In this document: piece by piece, positions 7,809-17,500 of the stretch
Numbering within the stretch: position 1 is the stretch's first letter
Layout: each line of letters opens with the position of its first letter
Origin: Paracoccaceae bacterium
Lineage (GTDB): Bacteria > Pseudomonadota > Alphaproteobacteria > Rhodobacterales > Rhodobacteraceae
NCBI GenBank assembly: GCA_009773375.1
Contig: WRPH01000001.1
Span: 184,351 to 248,350, forward strand
Reading direction: 5' to 3'
DNA length: 64,000 nt
The notes under the pieces: generated by a model
The model's input: only the letters and a program-made list of their open reading frames with translations
Told to the model about the DNA's origin: nothing
Databases searched by the model: none
Program-made: the position numbers and the translations under genes

Positions 7809-9242
7809 ATGGCTGATGCTGGCATTCCGACCAACCAATTGAAGAAAAATTCGCTGGGGGTTGGTGCGATCACCTTCCTTGTGGTATCTGCGGCGGCCCC
7901 GCTGACAGGTGCCGGCGGCGGCATTCCGCCCTCGATGCTGTTTGGCAACGGCGCCGGCATTGCAGGTAGTTTCCTGATTGTGACGCTGATCTTGCTGGCG
8001 TTCTCGGTCGGCTATGTCGCGATGTCGCGGCATGTGAAAAACGCGGGCGCGTTCTATGCGTTTGCCGCACAGGGGCTTGGTGGCCGCATTGGCGGTGGCG
8101 CGGCTTTGATCGCCATCTTGTCATACAACGCCATGCAAGTCGGCCTGATGGGGCTGTTCGGGGCCGTCGCCTCAGGCACCTTCGCGCAGTTCGGTCTGGA
8201 ATGGCCGTGGTATGTCTGGACTTATATCGCCATAGCCCTGGTCGCCGTTCTGGGCTACCGGCAGGTCGATCTTTCGGCAAAAGTGCTGACCTGGCTGGTT
8301 CTGGCAGAATTCGCCATCGTCATCCTGCTGAACATCGCCATTCTGATCAAAGGCGGCGCCTCTGGGCTGAACCTGCAGCCCTTCAGTTGGAGCCAGATCA
8401 CCTCGGGCACGCCGTCGATCGGATTCCTGTTCTGTTTTGCAGGCTTCATCGGGTTTGAGGCCACCACCATCTATTCGGAAGAAGCCCGCGATCCGGCGGT
8501 GACGGTGCCGAAAGCCACCTATATCTCGGTTCTGGCGATCGGCATCTTCTACACAATCACCTCTTGGCTGATGACCATGGGCATTGGCGTTGAAAACCTG
8601 CTGCCGACACTGCAGGGCATGGACCCTTCGGGTTTCCTGTTCATGCTGGGGGAAACCTACATCGGTTCGACGCTGACGATGGTCATGGGCGTCTTGTTCA
8701 TGACCTCGCTGTTTGCCGCCGTGCTGGCCTTTCACAACGCCGTGGCGCGCTACAAGTTCGTCGCCGGGCGCGAGGGGATCTTGCCGGATCGGGTCGGCTA
8801 CACCCACCCGCGCCACCAGTCGCCGCATATCGGCTCGGTGCTGCAAACCATCATCGCCGTTGCCGTGGTGACACTGTTTGTGGTGCAGGGTCTGGACCCG
8901 GTGCTGAACCTGTTCGTCTGGATGAGCCAGATGGGCACCCTGGGCATTCTTGGCTTGATGGCAGTGACCTCTTTTGCGGTGATGGCGTTCTTCGCCAAGG
9001 ACGCGATGGGCGAAAGCGCCTTGTCTACCAAGGTGTTGCCGCTGATCACCGGCGTGCTGATGGCGTACCTGTTTGTCATCATCTTCCGCGACTTCGGCGC
9101 ACTGACCGGGGCCGAGGGCAACTTGTCCTGGATGCTGCCCGGCTTGGTGCCGCTGTTCGGGTTGATCGGCATCGGGCTTGCCTCGATGCTGGCCAGCCGC
9201 GACCCGTCGCGTTTCAAAGACCTTGGCAAGACCAAGGGGTAA
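7809..9242 (+). CDS. APC family amino acid/polyamine permease
   Basis: A 477-residue membrane protein with about twelve hydrophobic segments. The N-terminal NSLGVGAITFLVVSAAAPLTGAG carries the glycine-rich unwound TM1 typical of APC carriers, and a conserved GFEATTIYSEEARDP segment (about residues 217-231) matches the TM6-TM7 region of amino acid permeases. It is the first plus-strand gene of the IclR locus and probably brings in the amine or amino acid degraded by the neighbouring transaminase and aldehyde dehydrogenase. A strong stem-loop 12 bases after the stop separates it from the dehydrogenase gene. Confidence 0.9.
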   Translation: MADAGIPTNQLKKNSLGVGAITFLVVSAAAPLTGAGGGIPPSMLFGNGAGIAGSFLIVTLILLAFSVGYVAMSRHVKNAGAFYAFAAQGLGGRIGGGAALIAILSYNAMQVGLMGLFGAVASGTFAQFGLEWPWYVWTYIAIALVAVLGYRQVDLSAKVLTWLVLAEFAIVILLNIAILIKGGASGLNLQPFSWSQITSGTPSIGFLFCFAGFIGFEATTIYSEEARDPAVTVPKATYISVLAIGIFYTITSWLMTMGIGVENLLPTLQGMDPSGFLFMLGETYIGSTLTMVMGVLFMTSLFAAVLAFHNAVARYKFVAGREGILPDRVGYTHPRHQSPHIGSVLQTIIAVAVVTLFVVQGLDPVLNLFVWMSQMGTLGILGLMAVTSFAVMAFFAKDAMGESALSTKVLPLITGVLMAYLFVIIFRDFGALTGAEGNLSWMLPGLVPLFGLIGIGLASMLASRDPSRFKDLGKTKG

Positions 9243-9254
9243 GCTTGCAAACCC

Positions 9255-9283
9255 AAGGGCGGCTGGCAACGGCCGCCCTTTTT
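9255..9283 (+). terminator. Stem-loop with T run between permease and aldehyde dehydrogenase
   Basis: A 9-bp perfect stem AAGGGCGGC/GCCGCCCTT with an 8-base loop is followed by T residues, ending 19 bases before the next start. It may terminate permease transcripts or act as a partial terminator that lowers expression of the downstream genes. Confidence 0.75.
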
Positions 9284-9302
9284 CATGCCTTCGGAGAACC
9301 CC

Positions 9303-10793
9303 ATGGCCGCCCCGACCCAAGCCGAAATCGACCGTCTCGCTGCCGCGCCGGTGGCCGCAGGCAAGCTGCTGATTGATGGAAAGTGGCAAGAGGGCGAGGC
9401 CGGGGAAACCGTGGTGCTGTCGCCGATCAATGGCCAGCAGCTGACCACCACGGCAGCGGCTTCGGCGGCGGATGTGGCGCGGGCGGTGGCCTCGGCGCGG
9501 GCGGCGTTTGAAAGTGGCGTCTGGAGCCGGATGCCCCCGGCAGGGCGCAAAGCGGCGCTGCACCGTTTGGCCGATCTGATCGACAAAAACAGTCTCGACC
9601 TGGCGGTTCTGGGCGTGCGCGACAATGGCACTGATATCGGCATGGCACTGAAGGCCGAACCCGGTTCGGCGGCAGGCACCTTCCGCTATTACGCCGAGGC
9701 GATTGACAAGGTCTATGGCGAAATCGCCCCGACCGCCGACAACATTCTGGCGCTGATCCACCGGGAACCTGTGGGCGTGGTAGCGGCGATTGTGCCGTGG
9801 AATTTCCCGCTGATGATCGGGTCTTGGAAGATCGCGCCTGCCTTGGCTGCGGGCAATTCGATTGTGCTGAAGCCGGCGGAAACTGCGTCTCTGACCCTGC
9901 TGAAACTGGCCGAACTGGCGCTGGAGGCGGGCGTGCCGCCGGGGGTGTTCAACGTCACCACCGGGCCGGGGCGCGTCACCGGCGAGGCGCTGGCGATGTC
10001 GATGGATGTCGATGTGCTGGTGTTCACCGGATCGGGGCCGACCGGGCGGCGGTTGCTGGAATATTCGGCGCGGTCCAACCTGAAGCGCTGCTATCTGGAG
10101 TTGGGCGGCAAATCCCCCAACATCGTTTTCGCCGACGCCCCCGATCTTGCCGCCGCGGCCAAAGCCGCCGCAACCGCGATTTTCCGCAATGCCGGGCAGG
10201 TTTGCGTCGCAGGCTCGCGGTTGCTGGTCGAGGCTGCGGTGCATGATGAATTTGTCTCTATGCTGGCCAAAGCGGCCGAAAAGATGGTGGTCGGCAATCC
10301 ACTGCAGCTTGCGACGCAGATCGGCGCGGTGAATTCGGATGTGCAACTGGCTGGCAACCTTGGCTTCGTGGACGATGCGGCCAAAGAGGGCGGGCAGATC
10401 GTGCTGGGCGGCAAGCGCACGCTGGCGGAAACCGGCGGCTACTACATGGAGCCGACCGTCGTGACGCAGGTGCGGCCTGAACATCGGCTGTATCGGGAAG
10501 AAGTCTTTGGCCCGATTTTGGCGGTGACTCCGTTCAGCGACGAATCCGAGGCGCTGCGGCTGGCCAATGCCAGCGATTTCGGTCTGGCCTCGGGGGTGTG
10601 GACCTCGAACCTGTCGCGCGCGCATCGGATGGTGCGGGGGATCAGGGCCGGGGTGGTGCATGTGAACACCTATGGCGGCGCAGATAATACTGTGCCGTTG
10701 GGGGGGGTGAAACAGTCCGGCAACGGCCATGACAAATCGCTGCACGCGATGGACAAATATACAGATCTGAAAACCGCGTGGATTCAGCTGTGA
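9303..10793 (+). CDS. NAD(P)-dependent aldehyde dehydrogenase
   Basis: A 496-residue ALDH. The catalytic cysteine is C301 in RNAGQVCVAGSR and the general base E266 in CYLELGGKSPN; the cofactor region IVPWNFPLMIGSWKIAPAL (about residues 162-180) is intact. The start at 9303 has GGAG six bases upstream; the ATG at 9285 has none and lies in the preceding terminator tail. The sequence resembles gamma-aminobutyraldehyde or betaine-aldehyde type ALDHs (PuuC-like). In context it probably oxidises the aldehyde made by the transaminase. A PuuC-like role in diamine breakdown is plausible but not shown. Confidence 0.93.
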   Translation: MAAPTQAEIDRLAAAPVAAGKLLIDGKWQEGEAGETVVLSPINGQQLTTTAAASAADVARAVASARAAFESGVWSRMPPAGRKAALHRLADLIDKNSLDLAVLGVRDNGTDIGMALKAEPGSAAGTFRYYAEAIDKVYGEIAPTADNILALIHREPVGVVAAIVPWNFPLMIGSWKIAPALAAGNSIVLKPAETASLTLLKLAELALEAGVPPGVFNVTTGPGRVTGEALAMSMDVDVLVFTGSGPTGRRLLEYSARSNLKRCYLELGGKSPNIVFADAPDLAAAAKAAATAIFRNAGQVCVAGSRLLVEAAVHDEFVSMLAKAAEKMVVGNPLQLATQIGAVNSDVQLAGNLGFVDDAAKEGGQIVLGGKRTLAETGGYYMEPTVVTQVRPEHRLYREEVFGPILAVTPFSDESEALRLANASDFGLASGVWTSNLSRAHRMVRGIRAGVVHVNTYGGADNTVPLGGVKQSGNGHDKSLHAMDKYTDLKTAWIQL

Positions 10794-10858
10794 TCCAAGG
10801 GGCGTGATTTCCCCGCCGGGAAATCGGACTGTTGCGAAGAACCGGAAAGAGACAAGCT

Positions 10859-12088
10859 ATGGGCAACCGCATCCTGATCGTTGGCACCTATGACACCAAG
10901 GACGACGAGCTGACCTATCTGGCCGAGGTGATCCGCAAACAGGGCGGCGCGGCGTTGACGATGGATGTGTCAGTGCTGGGCGACCCGAAAGCCGCAACCG
11001 ATTGGTCCAAGCACGATGTGGTGGCCGCTGCGGGCACGACGATTGCGGCGATCGTGGCGGCAGAGGATGAGAATATCGCGATGCAGGCGATGGCCCGGGG
11101 AGCGGCTTTGCTGGCGGCGCGGTTGCATCGCGAGGGGCGGTTTGATGGCGTGCTGGTGCTGGGTGGCAGCATGGGCACCGATCTGGCGCTGGATGTCTGC
11201 GCGGCGCTGCCTTTGGGGGTGCCGAAATATGTGGTCTCGACGGTCAGCTTCAGTCCGATGATCCCGCCCGAACGGCTGGCGGCGGATATTCAGATGATCC
11301 TGTGGGCGGGGGGGCTGTATGGGCTGAATTCGGTCTGCAAGGCCTCGCTATCGCAGGCGGCGGGGGCGGTGCTGGGGGCGGCGCGGGCGGTGGAGGCGCC
11401 GCCGCGCCACAAGCCGCTGATCGGGATGACCAGCTTTGGCAAGACCATCCTGCGCTACATGGTCAGCCTGAAACCGGCGCTGGAGGCGCGGGGGTTTGAG
11501 GTGGCGGTATTCCATGCCACCGGGATGGGCGGGCGGGCGTTTGAGGCGCTGGCGGCGGATGGGGCGTTTGCGGCGGTGATGGACTTCGCGCCGCAAGAGG
11601 TGGGCAACCATCTGTATGGCTCGGCAATCTCTGCCGGGGCGGATCGGCTGACCAATGCGGGGGCTGTGGGCGTTCCGCAGATGGTGTCGATGGGCAGCTG
11701 CGATCTGGTGGATTTCGTCGGCTGGCAGCCGTTGCCGGCGCAGTTCAGGGATACCCCGGCGCATGCCCATAACCGGCTGCTGACCTCGGTAGTGCTGACC
11801 CCGGATCAGCGGCGGGTGCTGGCCAAGGCGATGTGTGAGAAGCTGGCGGCGGCGGCGGGGCCGGTGACGTTTTTCCTGCCGACCCAAGGCGGCAATGAGT
11901 GGGATCGGGCGGGCGGGCCGCTGGAGGATGCGGCGGGACTGGCGGCATTTTGTGCGGAAATGCGGGCCTGCTGCCCGGCAAATGTGACGCTGGTGGAACT
12001 GGACGCCCATATCAATGACGCGGCGTTTTCCGAGGCGGTTCTGGCCCGGTTTGACGATTGGGTCGCGCAGGGTGTGGTGCGGGTTTAG
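10859..12088 (+). CDS. Tm-1-like ATP-binding domain protein (UPF0261)
   Basis: A 409-residue protein of the UPF0261/Tm-1 family. The N-terminal Rossmann-like half begins ILIVGTYDTKDDELTYLAEV and carries VLGGSMGTDLALDV; the C-terminal half contains GMTSFGKTILRYM and FHATGMGGRAFEALA. The plant Tm-1 protein binds ATP and blocks tobamovirus replication, but the bacterial function is undefined. GGAAAGAGA upstream sets the start at 10859. It follows the ALDH gene by 65 bases and is closed by a terminator, so it appears to be the last gene of the IclR locus. The TIM-barrel partner often found beside UPF0261 genes is absent here. Confidence 0.88.
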   Translation: MGNRILIVGTYDTKDDELTYLAEVIRKQGGAALTMDVSVLGDPKAATDWSKHDVVAAAGTTIAAIVAAEDENIAMQAMARGAALLAARLHREGRFDGVLVLGGSMGTDLALDVCAALPLGVPKYVVSTVSFSPMIPPERLAADIQMILWAGGLYGLNSVCKASLSQAAGAVLGAARAVEAPPRHKPLIGMTSFGKTILRYMVSLKPALEARGFEVAVFHATGMGGRAFEALAADGAFAAVMDFAPQEVGNHLYGSAISAGADRLTNAGAVGVPQMVSMGSCDLVDFVGWQPLPAQFRDTPAHAHNRLLTSVVLTPDQRRVLAKAMCEKLAAAAGPVTFFLPTQGGNEWDRAGGPLEDAAGLAAFCAEMRACCPANVTLVELDAHINDAAFSEAVLARFDDWVAQGVVRV

Positions 12089-12092
12089 CGGG

Positions 12093-12116
12093 TGGTCCCA
12101 ACTCGGGACCATTTTT
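12093..12116 (+). terminator. Rho-independent terminator
   Basis: A perfect 7-bp stem TGGTCCC/GGGACCA with a 5-base loop and five T residues, starting 5 bases after the UPF0261 stop codon. Confidence 0.9.
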
Positions 12117-12169
12117 ATATCCATAATTTCAACTACTTGACCTAGTGGAATTTAGGAAATTTTAACTAT

Positions 12170-12373
12170 TTAGCCGCGGGTGGGCGGGCAAGGCGTGCCT
12201 GCGGCTTGGTCAATCTGGCTGGCTGTCAGCAGGGATGTGCTGACCGGATTGATGGGCAGACCGGCAATCAGGTCGGCGTTGGCATCGGCCTGCGCCACGC
12301 CGGTTGCCGCATCTTGGCGCAGCCGCCCGACAGCCAAGAGCGCAGCGGCGTCGATCAGGGTCAGCGTGGTCAT
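12170..12373 (-). CDS. Small hypothetical protein (67 aa)
   Basis: A short minus-strand frame from the ATG at 12373, with strongly coding-like third positions (mostly G or C) over its length. It reads MTTLTLIDAAALLAVGRLR at the start and ends with a PCPPTRG tail. It is Ala/Leu-rich and predicted helical, with no signal peptide or metal motif. No good ribosome site is seen upstream, which lowers confidence. It is divergent from corA. I do not recognise the family, though the composition and the alanine/aspartate pattern look like a real gene rather than noise. Confidence 0.45.
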   Translation of the reverse strand: MTTLTLIDAAALLAVGRLRQDAATGVAQADANADLIAGLPINPVSTSLLTASQIDQAAGTPCPPTRG

Positions 12374-12549
12374 GGGGGCTCGCGCACTGGGTGTGACCAC
12401 AGGAGGGGGCGGCACTAAACGGCATCGGTCTTGCGGGCAGTCACGCCGCAGGTCTACGCAGTTTATGGCAGGGATATACGCATGGGATGCTGGCCCTTGG
12501 CCCGCTGCGGCTTTGGCGCTAGGCATGTGCGAAAGCTTGGGGGACACGG

Positions 12550-13512
12550 ATGCTGACCGCCTATCACTATAGCAACAAGCGGCTGGAGGCGTTGCCTGTC
12601 TCAGCAGGGCTGGAACATGCCGAATGGATTGATCTGCTGCGCGCGACGCCCGAGGAAGAGGCGGCAGTCCGGGCCTTGGGCATTGACGTGCCGACGCTGG
12701 AGGAGATGGAGGAAATCGAAATCTCGAACCGGCTGTATCGGGAAGACGACACCGATTATCTGACGGTGGTGCTGCCGGGGCAGGACGAAGCGGGGACGCA
12801 GGTGATGAGCCCGGTGTGTTTTGCGGTAAAACCGGGGCAGTTGGTGACCATTCGCCACCACGCGCCGCGGCCTTTCGAAACCTACCCGACGCGGGCCGAG
12901 AAAAGCAGTCTGGGCTGTGCTACGCCGGACCGGATTTTTCTGGGGCTGATCGAAGAGGTGATCGCGCGGCTGGCCGACCATCTGGAAACCGCCGGGCGCG
13001 GCTTGGATGCGGTGTCGCGGGTGATCTATCATCCGGGGCCGAAGGGGCATCGGCCTCAGGATTTGCAGGGCGCTTTGGCCAGTCTGGGCGGCGAGGGCGA
13101 ACGGGTCAGCCGGGTGCGGCTTTCGCTTTTGACGCTGGGACGGGCGCTGAATTATGTTGATCAGCTGATGGGGCATCAGTTGAACGGCGAGGGGCTGGGA
13201 CCGGTGCTGAAAGGCGAGTTGCGCGACATTGATGCGCTGGAGGTGCATACCGATTTCCTGTCGTCGCGGCTGGCGCTGATGTCGGATGCGACGATGGGCA
13301 CGATCAATCTGGCGCAGAACAATACGGTGCGGATCGTGTCGGTGGTGGCGGTGCTGTTCAGCCCGCCGACGCTGATCGCCAGCATTTACGGGATGAACTT
13401 TGTGCATATGCCGGAACTGCCGCAAGTCTGGGGCTATCCGCTGGCGCTGGGGGTGATGCTGGGGTCGGCGGTGCTGACCTATACGGTATTTCGCTGGAAG
13501 GGCTGGCTGTAG
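12550..13512 (+). CDS. corA: CorA family magnesium/divalent cation transporter
   Basis: A 320-residue protein with the CorA layout: a long cytoplasmic N-terminal domain, a long helix, then two C-terminal membrane segments. The signature GMNF is at residues 281-284 (YGMNFVHMPEL), just after the first membrane helix. CorA forms a pentameric inner-membrane channel for Mg2+ and Co2+. GGGGGACACGG upstream supports the start. It stands alone and converges on the GntR gene with only 9 bases between stops. Confidence 0.95.
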   Translation: MLTAYHYSNKRLEALPVSAGLEHAEWIDLLRATPEEEAAVRALGIDVPTLEEMEEIEISNRLYREDDTDYLTVVLPGQDEAGTQVMSPVCFAVKPGQLVTIRHHAPRPFETYPTRAEKSSLGCATPDRIFLGLIEEVIARLADHLETAGRGLDAVSRVIYHPGPKGHRPQDLQGALASLGGEGERVSRVRLSLLTLGRALNYVDQLMGHQLNGEGLGPVLKGELRDIDALEVHTDFLSSRLALMSDATMGTINLAQNNTVRIVSVVAVLFSPPTLIASIYGMNFVHMPELPQVWGYPLALGVMLGSAVLTYTVFRWKGWL

Positions 13513-13521
13513 CCGCGCCGG

Positions 13522-14172
13522 TCAGGACAGGGCTGCGAGCAGGTCCATTGCGGTGATCTGGTCGAAATGGACGTGCCGCTGCATCAGCGCTTCGGCGGCA
13601 TCGGCGTTGCGGGCGAAAATCAGCGTGGCAATCGCGCGGTGTTCGCGGGCCGAGGTGGCGATGGCCCCGGCATAACGGTAACGGGCGCGGTAGTAGGCCA
13701 GCAGCTTGCGGGCGTTGGTCTTGATCATCTCGGTCAGGAACGGATTGCCGGCGGCCAGCGCCACGCATTCGTGAAAGCGCAGGTTCAGCTGATAGTAGGC
13801 GTCGGGATCGGCATCGCCGTTTTCGGCGGCGAAGGCCTCGCAGGCTTGCACGGCGGCTTCCAGTGCCGTTGCCCAAGAGGTGGACAGGCGGCGGGCGGCG
13901 AGACCGGCGGCCTGACCCTCCAGCTTGGCGTGGACTTCGAGGATGGCGAGAAACTCTTCCAGCGTCGGGCGGAAGACGGTGGCACCTTTGCGCGGCAGGC
14001 GGCGGATCAGGCCCATCGCCTCCAACTGCAACAGCGCTTCGCGGACGGGTGTGCGCGAGACGGCGAATTCCTCGGCCAGAACCGCATCGTCGATCAAGTC
14101 GCCGGGGTTCAGCCGGCCGATGTCGATCCAGTCGAGGATCGTAGTGATCAAGGTTTCGGTTTGCCCAGCCAT
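13522..14172 (-). CDS. GntR family regulator (FadR/FCD subfamily)
   Basis: A 216-residue regulator. The N-terminal winged helix is visible (LIDDAVLAEEFAVSRTPVREALLQLEAMGLI, within about residues 25-57), followed by an all-helical FCD ligand domain with conserved LRFHECVALAAGN, where the Asp/His residues usually bind a metal and a carboxylate ligand. FCD regulators commonly respond to organic acids. No catabolic target lies next to it: its neighbours are corA and the adhesin locus. Its target is therefore unknown. Confidence 0.92.
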   Translation of the reverse strand: MAGQTETLITTILDWIDIGRLNPGDLIDDAVLAEEFAVSRTPVREALLQLEAMGLIRRLPRKGATVFRPTLEEFLAILEVHAKLEGQAAGLAARRLSTSWATALEAAVQACEAFAAENGDADPDAYYQLNLRFHECVALAAGNPFLTEMIKTNARKLLAYYRARYRYAGAIATSAREHRAIATLIFARNADAAEALMQRHVHFDQITAMDLLAALS

Positions 14173-14506
14173 GCCTGATAAAAAGGCGGAATTGGCGGCG
14201 GCGTAAAGGGCAGAAGCGATTTTGCCGCATATTCCGCATGCGATGACCAGCGACGCGGCGCAACTTTCTGGCGACTGCGGCCCGTAGCGCCAAAGTCCGC
14301 AGGTGGCACGCGGCGGACCACATGTAGCGTGGAAGCCTCAATTATGGCGAAAATGGGGGGGAATTCCGACAAAAAGCGATCAACACTTTTCTAAGCACTA
14401 GAAATTGCGAGGAAACGCCGGTATCTCTTGACACAATCGGCGCGCAAAAGCGGGCTAATAACACTCTGGGCACTAAAGCCTGGGTTTTTTGAGGCGGAGT
14501 AGTAAG
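14173..14506. other. Intergenic region upstream of the adhesin gene
   Basis: A 334-bp stretch between divergent GntR and adhesin genes, holding no convincing gene. It is more AT-rich near 14340-14480. A TTGACA hexamer lies at 14428-14433 with GGCTAA about 19 bases downstream; the spacing is longer than the usual 17, so a promoter call is weak. GAGGCGGAG at 14491-14499 is a good ribosome site for the adhesin. Confidence 0.6.
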
Positions 14507-17500
14507 ATGGTGATGGCGATTGATTTCGCCGTTCGCGATTTCGCGGGCGGATCTCAGCGTGGGCGCGTTGCAGGCGACGGCCAAGGCAATTTCATTCAAG
14601 TAGCATCGGGCGACAGCGTTTCGCTGAACCTGTCGCAAGCCAGCATCGCGGCTTATGAACAGCAGGGCGGCGATCTGATCGTCAAGCTGACCGATGGCCG
14701 GACCATCGTGTTGAGCAATTATTTCAACGAAGCCGCTGGCGATGTGAACCACCTGTATCTGTCGTCGGAAGGCGAGATCACCGAGGTGTTGGTGCAGGAA
14801 GGCCAGGATGGCGTGTTGTTCGCCAATTATGGCCCGGTCAACGGTTGGGACAAGTGGAGCCCGCTGGACGACATGCGCTTCACGCAAGCCGACAGCATTG
14901 CTGATGTGGCTTATGTGTCGGATGAGCCGGCCGGGATGGCTGCCTTTGCACCGGGCCTGTTGGGCCTGGGCGGTTTGGGCGCGGTTGCGGCAGGGGCTGC
15001 TGCGATTGCAGTGATTGGCGGCGGCGGCGGCGGCGGTGGCGGCCATGGTGGTGGCGGCACCCCGGATACGACTCCGCCTGCCTTGACCGTGACCGAAGGC
15101 ACCCGTTCGGTGGGTGATGTCGAAAACGGCGCGGAATATGTGGATGGCGTGACCATCGGCGGCACCAGCGAGCCGGGCGCGATCATTTCGGTGGTGATCA
15201 ACGGCCACACCCAGACCACGACCACGGGCAGCGACGGCAGCTGGACAGTGACCTTCCCGACCACGGAAGTTCCGGCAGGCGAATATGAAATTCCGGCGGT
15301 GATTACCGCAACGGATGGGGCTGGCAACTCCACCACGCTGAATGATGTGCTGGTGGTTGACACCGTGCCGCATCCGATCACGTTTGACGCGGTGACCGGC
15401 GATGACCGGGTGAACTTTGTCGAAACCCAGGCAGGGCTGGTTGTGACAGGTACCTCGACCGCAGGTGCATCGCTGGATGTGACGCTGAACGGTGTGACCC
15501 AGACGGCTGTGGTTGATGCAGACGGGCATTGGACGGTGGTTTATCCGACCGGAACGCTGCCTGCTGGCGAATACAGCCAGACCATCACCGCAACGACCAC
15601 CGATCAGAACGGCAACGTTTCAACCGAGACGCATACCTTCCTGGTGGATACGCAAACCTCGGTGGCCTTTACCGGCCAGCCCGGTGGTGACGGCACGGTG
15701 AACGCAACCGAAGCCGGGGCTGGCGTGCTGCTGCAAGGCACGGCGCAGGCTGGTTCGGCGATTTCGGTGGTGTGGAATGGCGTGACGCTGACCACCACGG
15801 CGACCTCGGCAGGCACCTGGTCGGTGACCTATCCGGCAAGTGCTGTGACGCCGGGCACCTATAGTTCGACCGCGACGGTGACGGCGACCGACAGCTTTGG
15901 CAACACCGCGACGGCGACGCAGACCGTGCTGGTGGATACCGAAACCTCGGTGGCGTTCAATGCCGGTCAATCGGGCGGCGATGATCTGGTTTCCGGCGCA
16001 GAGGCCGCGAACGGTGTGGCGCTGACCGGCACCGCCGAAGCGGGCGCGACGGTGATCGTGACGTTTGAAGGCGTGTCGCATACGGTGACGACGGCGGCCA
16101 ACGGCACCTGGACGGCGAATTTCACCGCCAGCGAGATCCGTCAGGGCAGCTATGACTCGACGGTGACGGTGACTTCGACCGACGCTGCGGGCAACACGGC
16201 GACGGCCTCGCATCTGATGCATGTCGATACGCAAACCGCTGTGACGGTCAATCCGGGGCAAGCGGGCGGCGATGATCTGATCAACGCAGCCGAAGCGACC
16301 GGCGGGCTGGCACTGACCGGCACGGCGGAAGCGGGCGCGCGGGTTTCGGTGACGTTTGAAGGCGTGACCCGGACTGTGACGGCGGCGGCGGACGGGGCCT
16401 GGACGGCGAATTTCAGCGCGGCTGAAGTGCGTCAGGGCACCTACGCATCGACGGTGCAGGTTTCGGCGGTTGACGCTGCTGGCAACACCAGCTCGACCAC
16501 GCATCTGCTGCAGGTCGATACCGAAATCGCGGTGGCGATCCCGGTGGGGCAAGCGGGCGGCGATGATATCGTCTCTGGCGCGGAAGCGGCGGCGGGCTTG
16601 ACGCTGAACGGCACGGCGGAAGCCGGTGCGACGGTTGTGGTGACGTTTGAAGGCGTGTCGCGGACGGTGACGGCTGCGGCCAATGGCACCTGGACGGCAA
16701 GCTATGCCGCCAGCGAAGTGCGGGCAGGCACCTATGATTCCGTAGTGACGGTGCGGGCGACGGATGCGGCGGGCAACACGGCCACCGCAAGCCATAGCGT
16801 GCATGTCGATACGCAGACCAGCGTTGCGATCAACAACGGCCAGTCCGGCGGCGATGATATGATCTCGGGTTCTGAGGCGAGCGCGGGTGTGGCGCTGACC
16901 GGGACGGCCGAAGCGGGTGCGCGGGTTGTGGTGACGATGGAGGGCATCAGCCATACCGTGACCGCAGGCGCGAACGGGGTTTGGACGGCGAACTTTGCCG
17001 CCAGCGAAATCCCGGCAGGCACCTATGCCTCGACGGTTTCGGTGACGGCGACAGATGCGGTGGGCAACACGGCAACTGCGTCACATGTGGTCAATGTTGA
17101 TACCGAAGTAGTGCCGTTCAACCGCGCCACGCTGTCAACCGGCGCGGATAGCGTGCTGAACGGGGCTGAGGCCACGAGCGGGCTGACCGTGACCGGGCTG
17201 GTGGAGCCGGGCTCGACCGTGATGATCAAGTTCGGCAGCGCAGGCTTCCATGCCGCGACGGTGGCGGCGGATGGCAGCTGGAGCTTTACCATCCCGGCGG
17301 GCGAAATTCCGGCGGGTGAAAACTCGGTGGTGCTGACGGCGGTTGCGACGGATCGGGTGGGTAACACCTCGACCCTGACGGAAAACGTGACGGTGGATAC
17401 GCTGGTGACGAACTTTGGCGCGACCGGCGGGCCGATTGCGGGCGATGGCATTCTGAATGCTGCCGAACGTGCGGCTGGCCTGACGCTGACCGGGACTTCG

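Noticed and set aside
8172-10745. 857-codon open frame on the minus strand
   Set aside because: It is antisense to the permease and aldehyde dehydrogenase genes, is rich in His, Arg and Gln as GC-rich shadow frames are, and shows no domain pattern.
12151-12167. TTAG-N6-TTAA near the small ORF beside corA
   Set aside because: The spacer is 6 rather than 7 bases, so it does not fit a CtrA box and is probably just AT-rich sequence.
14428-14459. TTGACA with a -10-like GGCTAA upstream of the adhesin
   Set aside because: The 19-base spacing is too long for a confident sigma-70 promoter, so it is mentioned only in the intergenic note.
15620-16954. 444-codon minus-strand frame over the adhesin repeats
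   Set aside because: It is caused by the periodic codon pattern of the Ig repeats and carries Arg/His-rich repeats without any domain.
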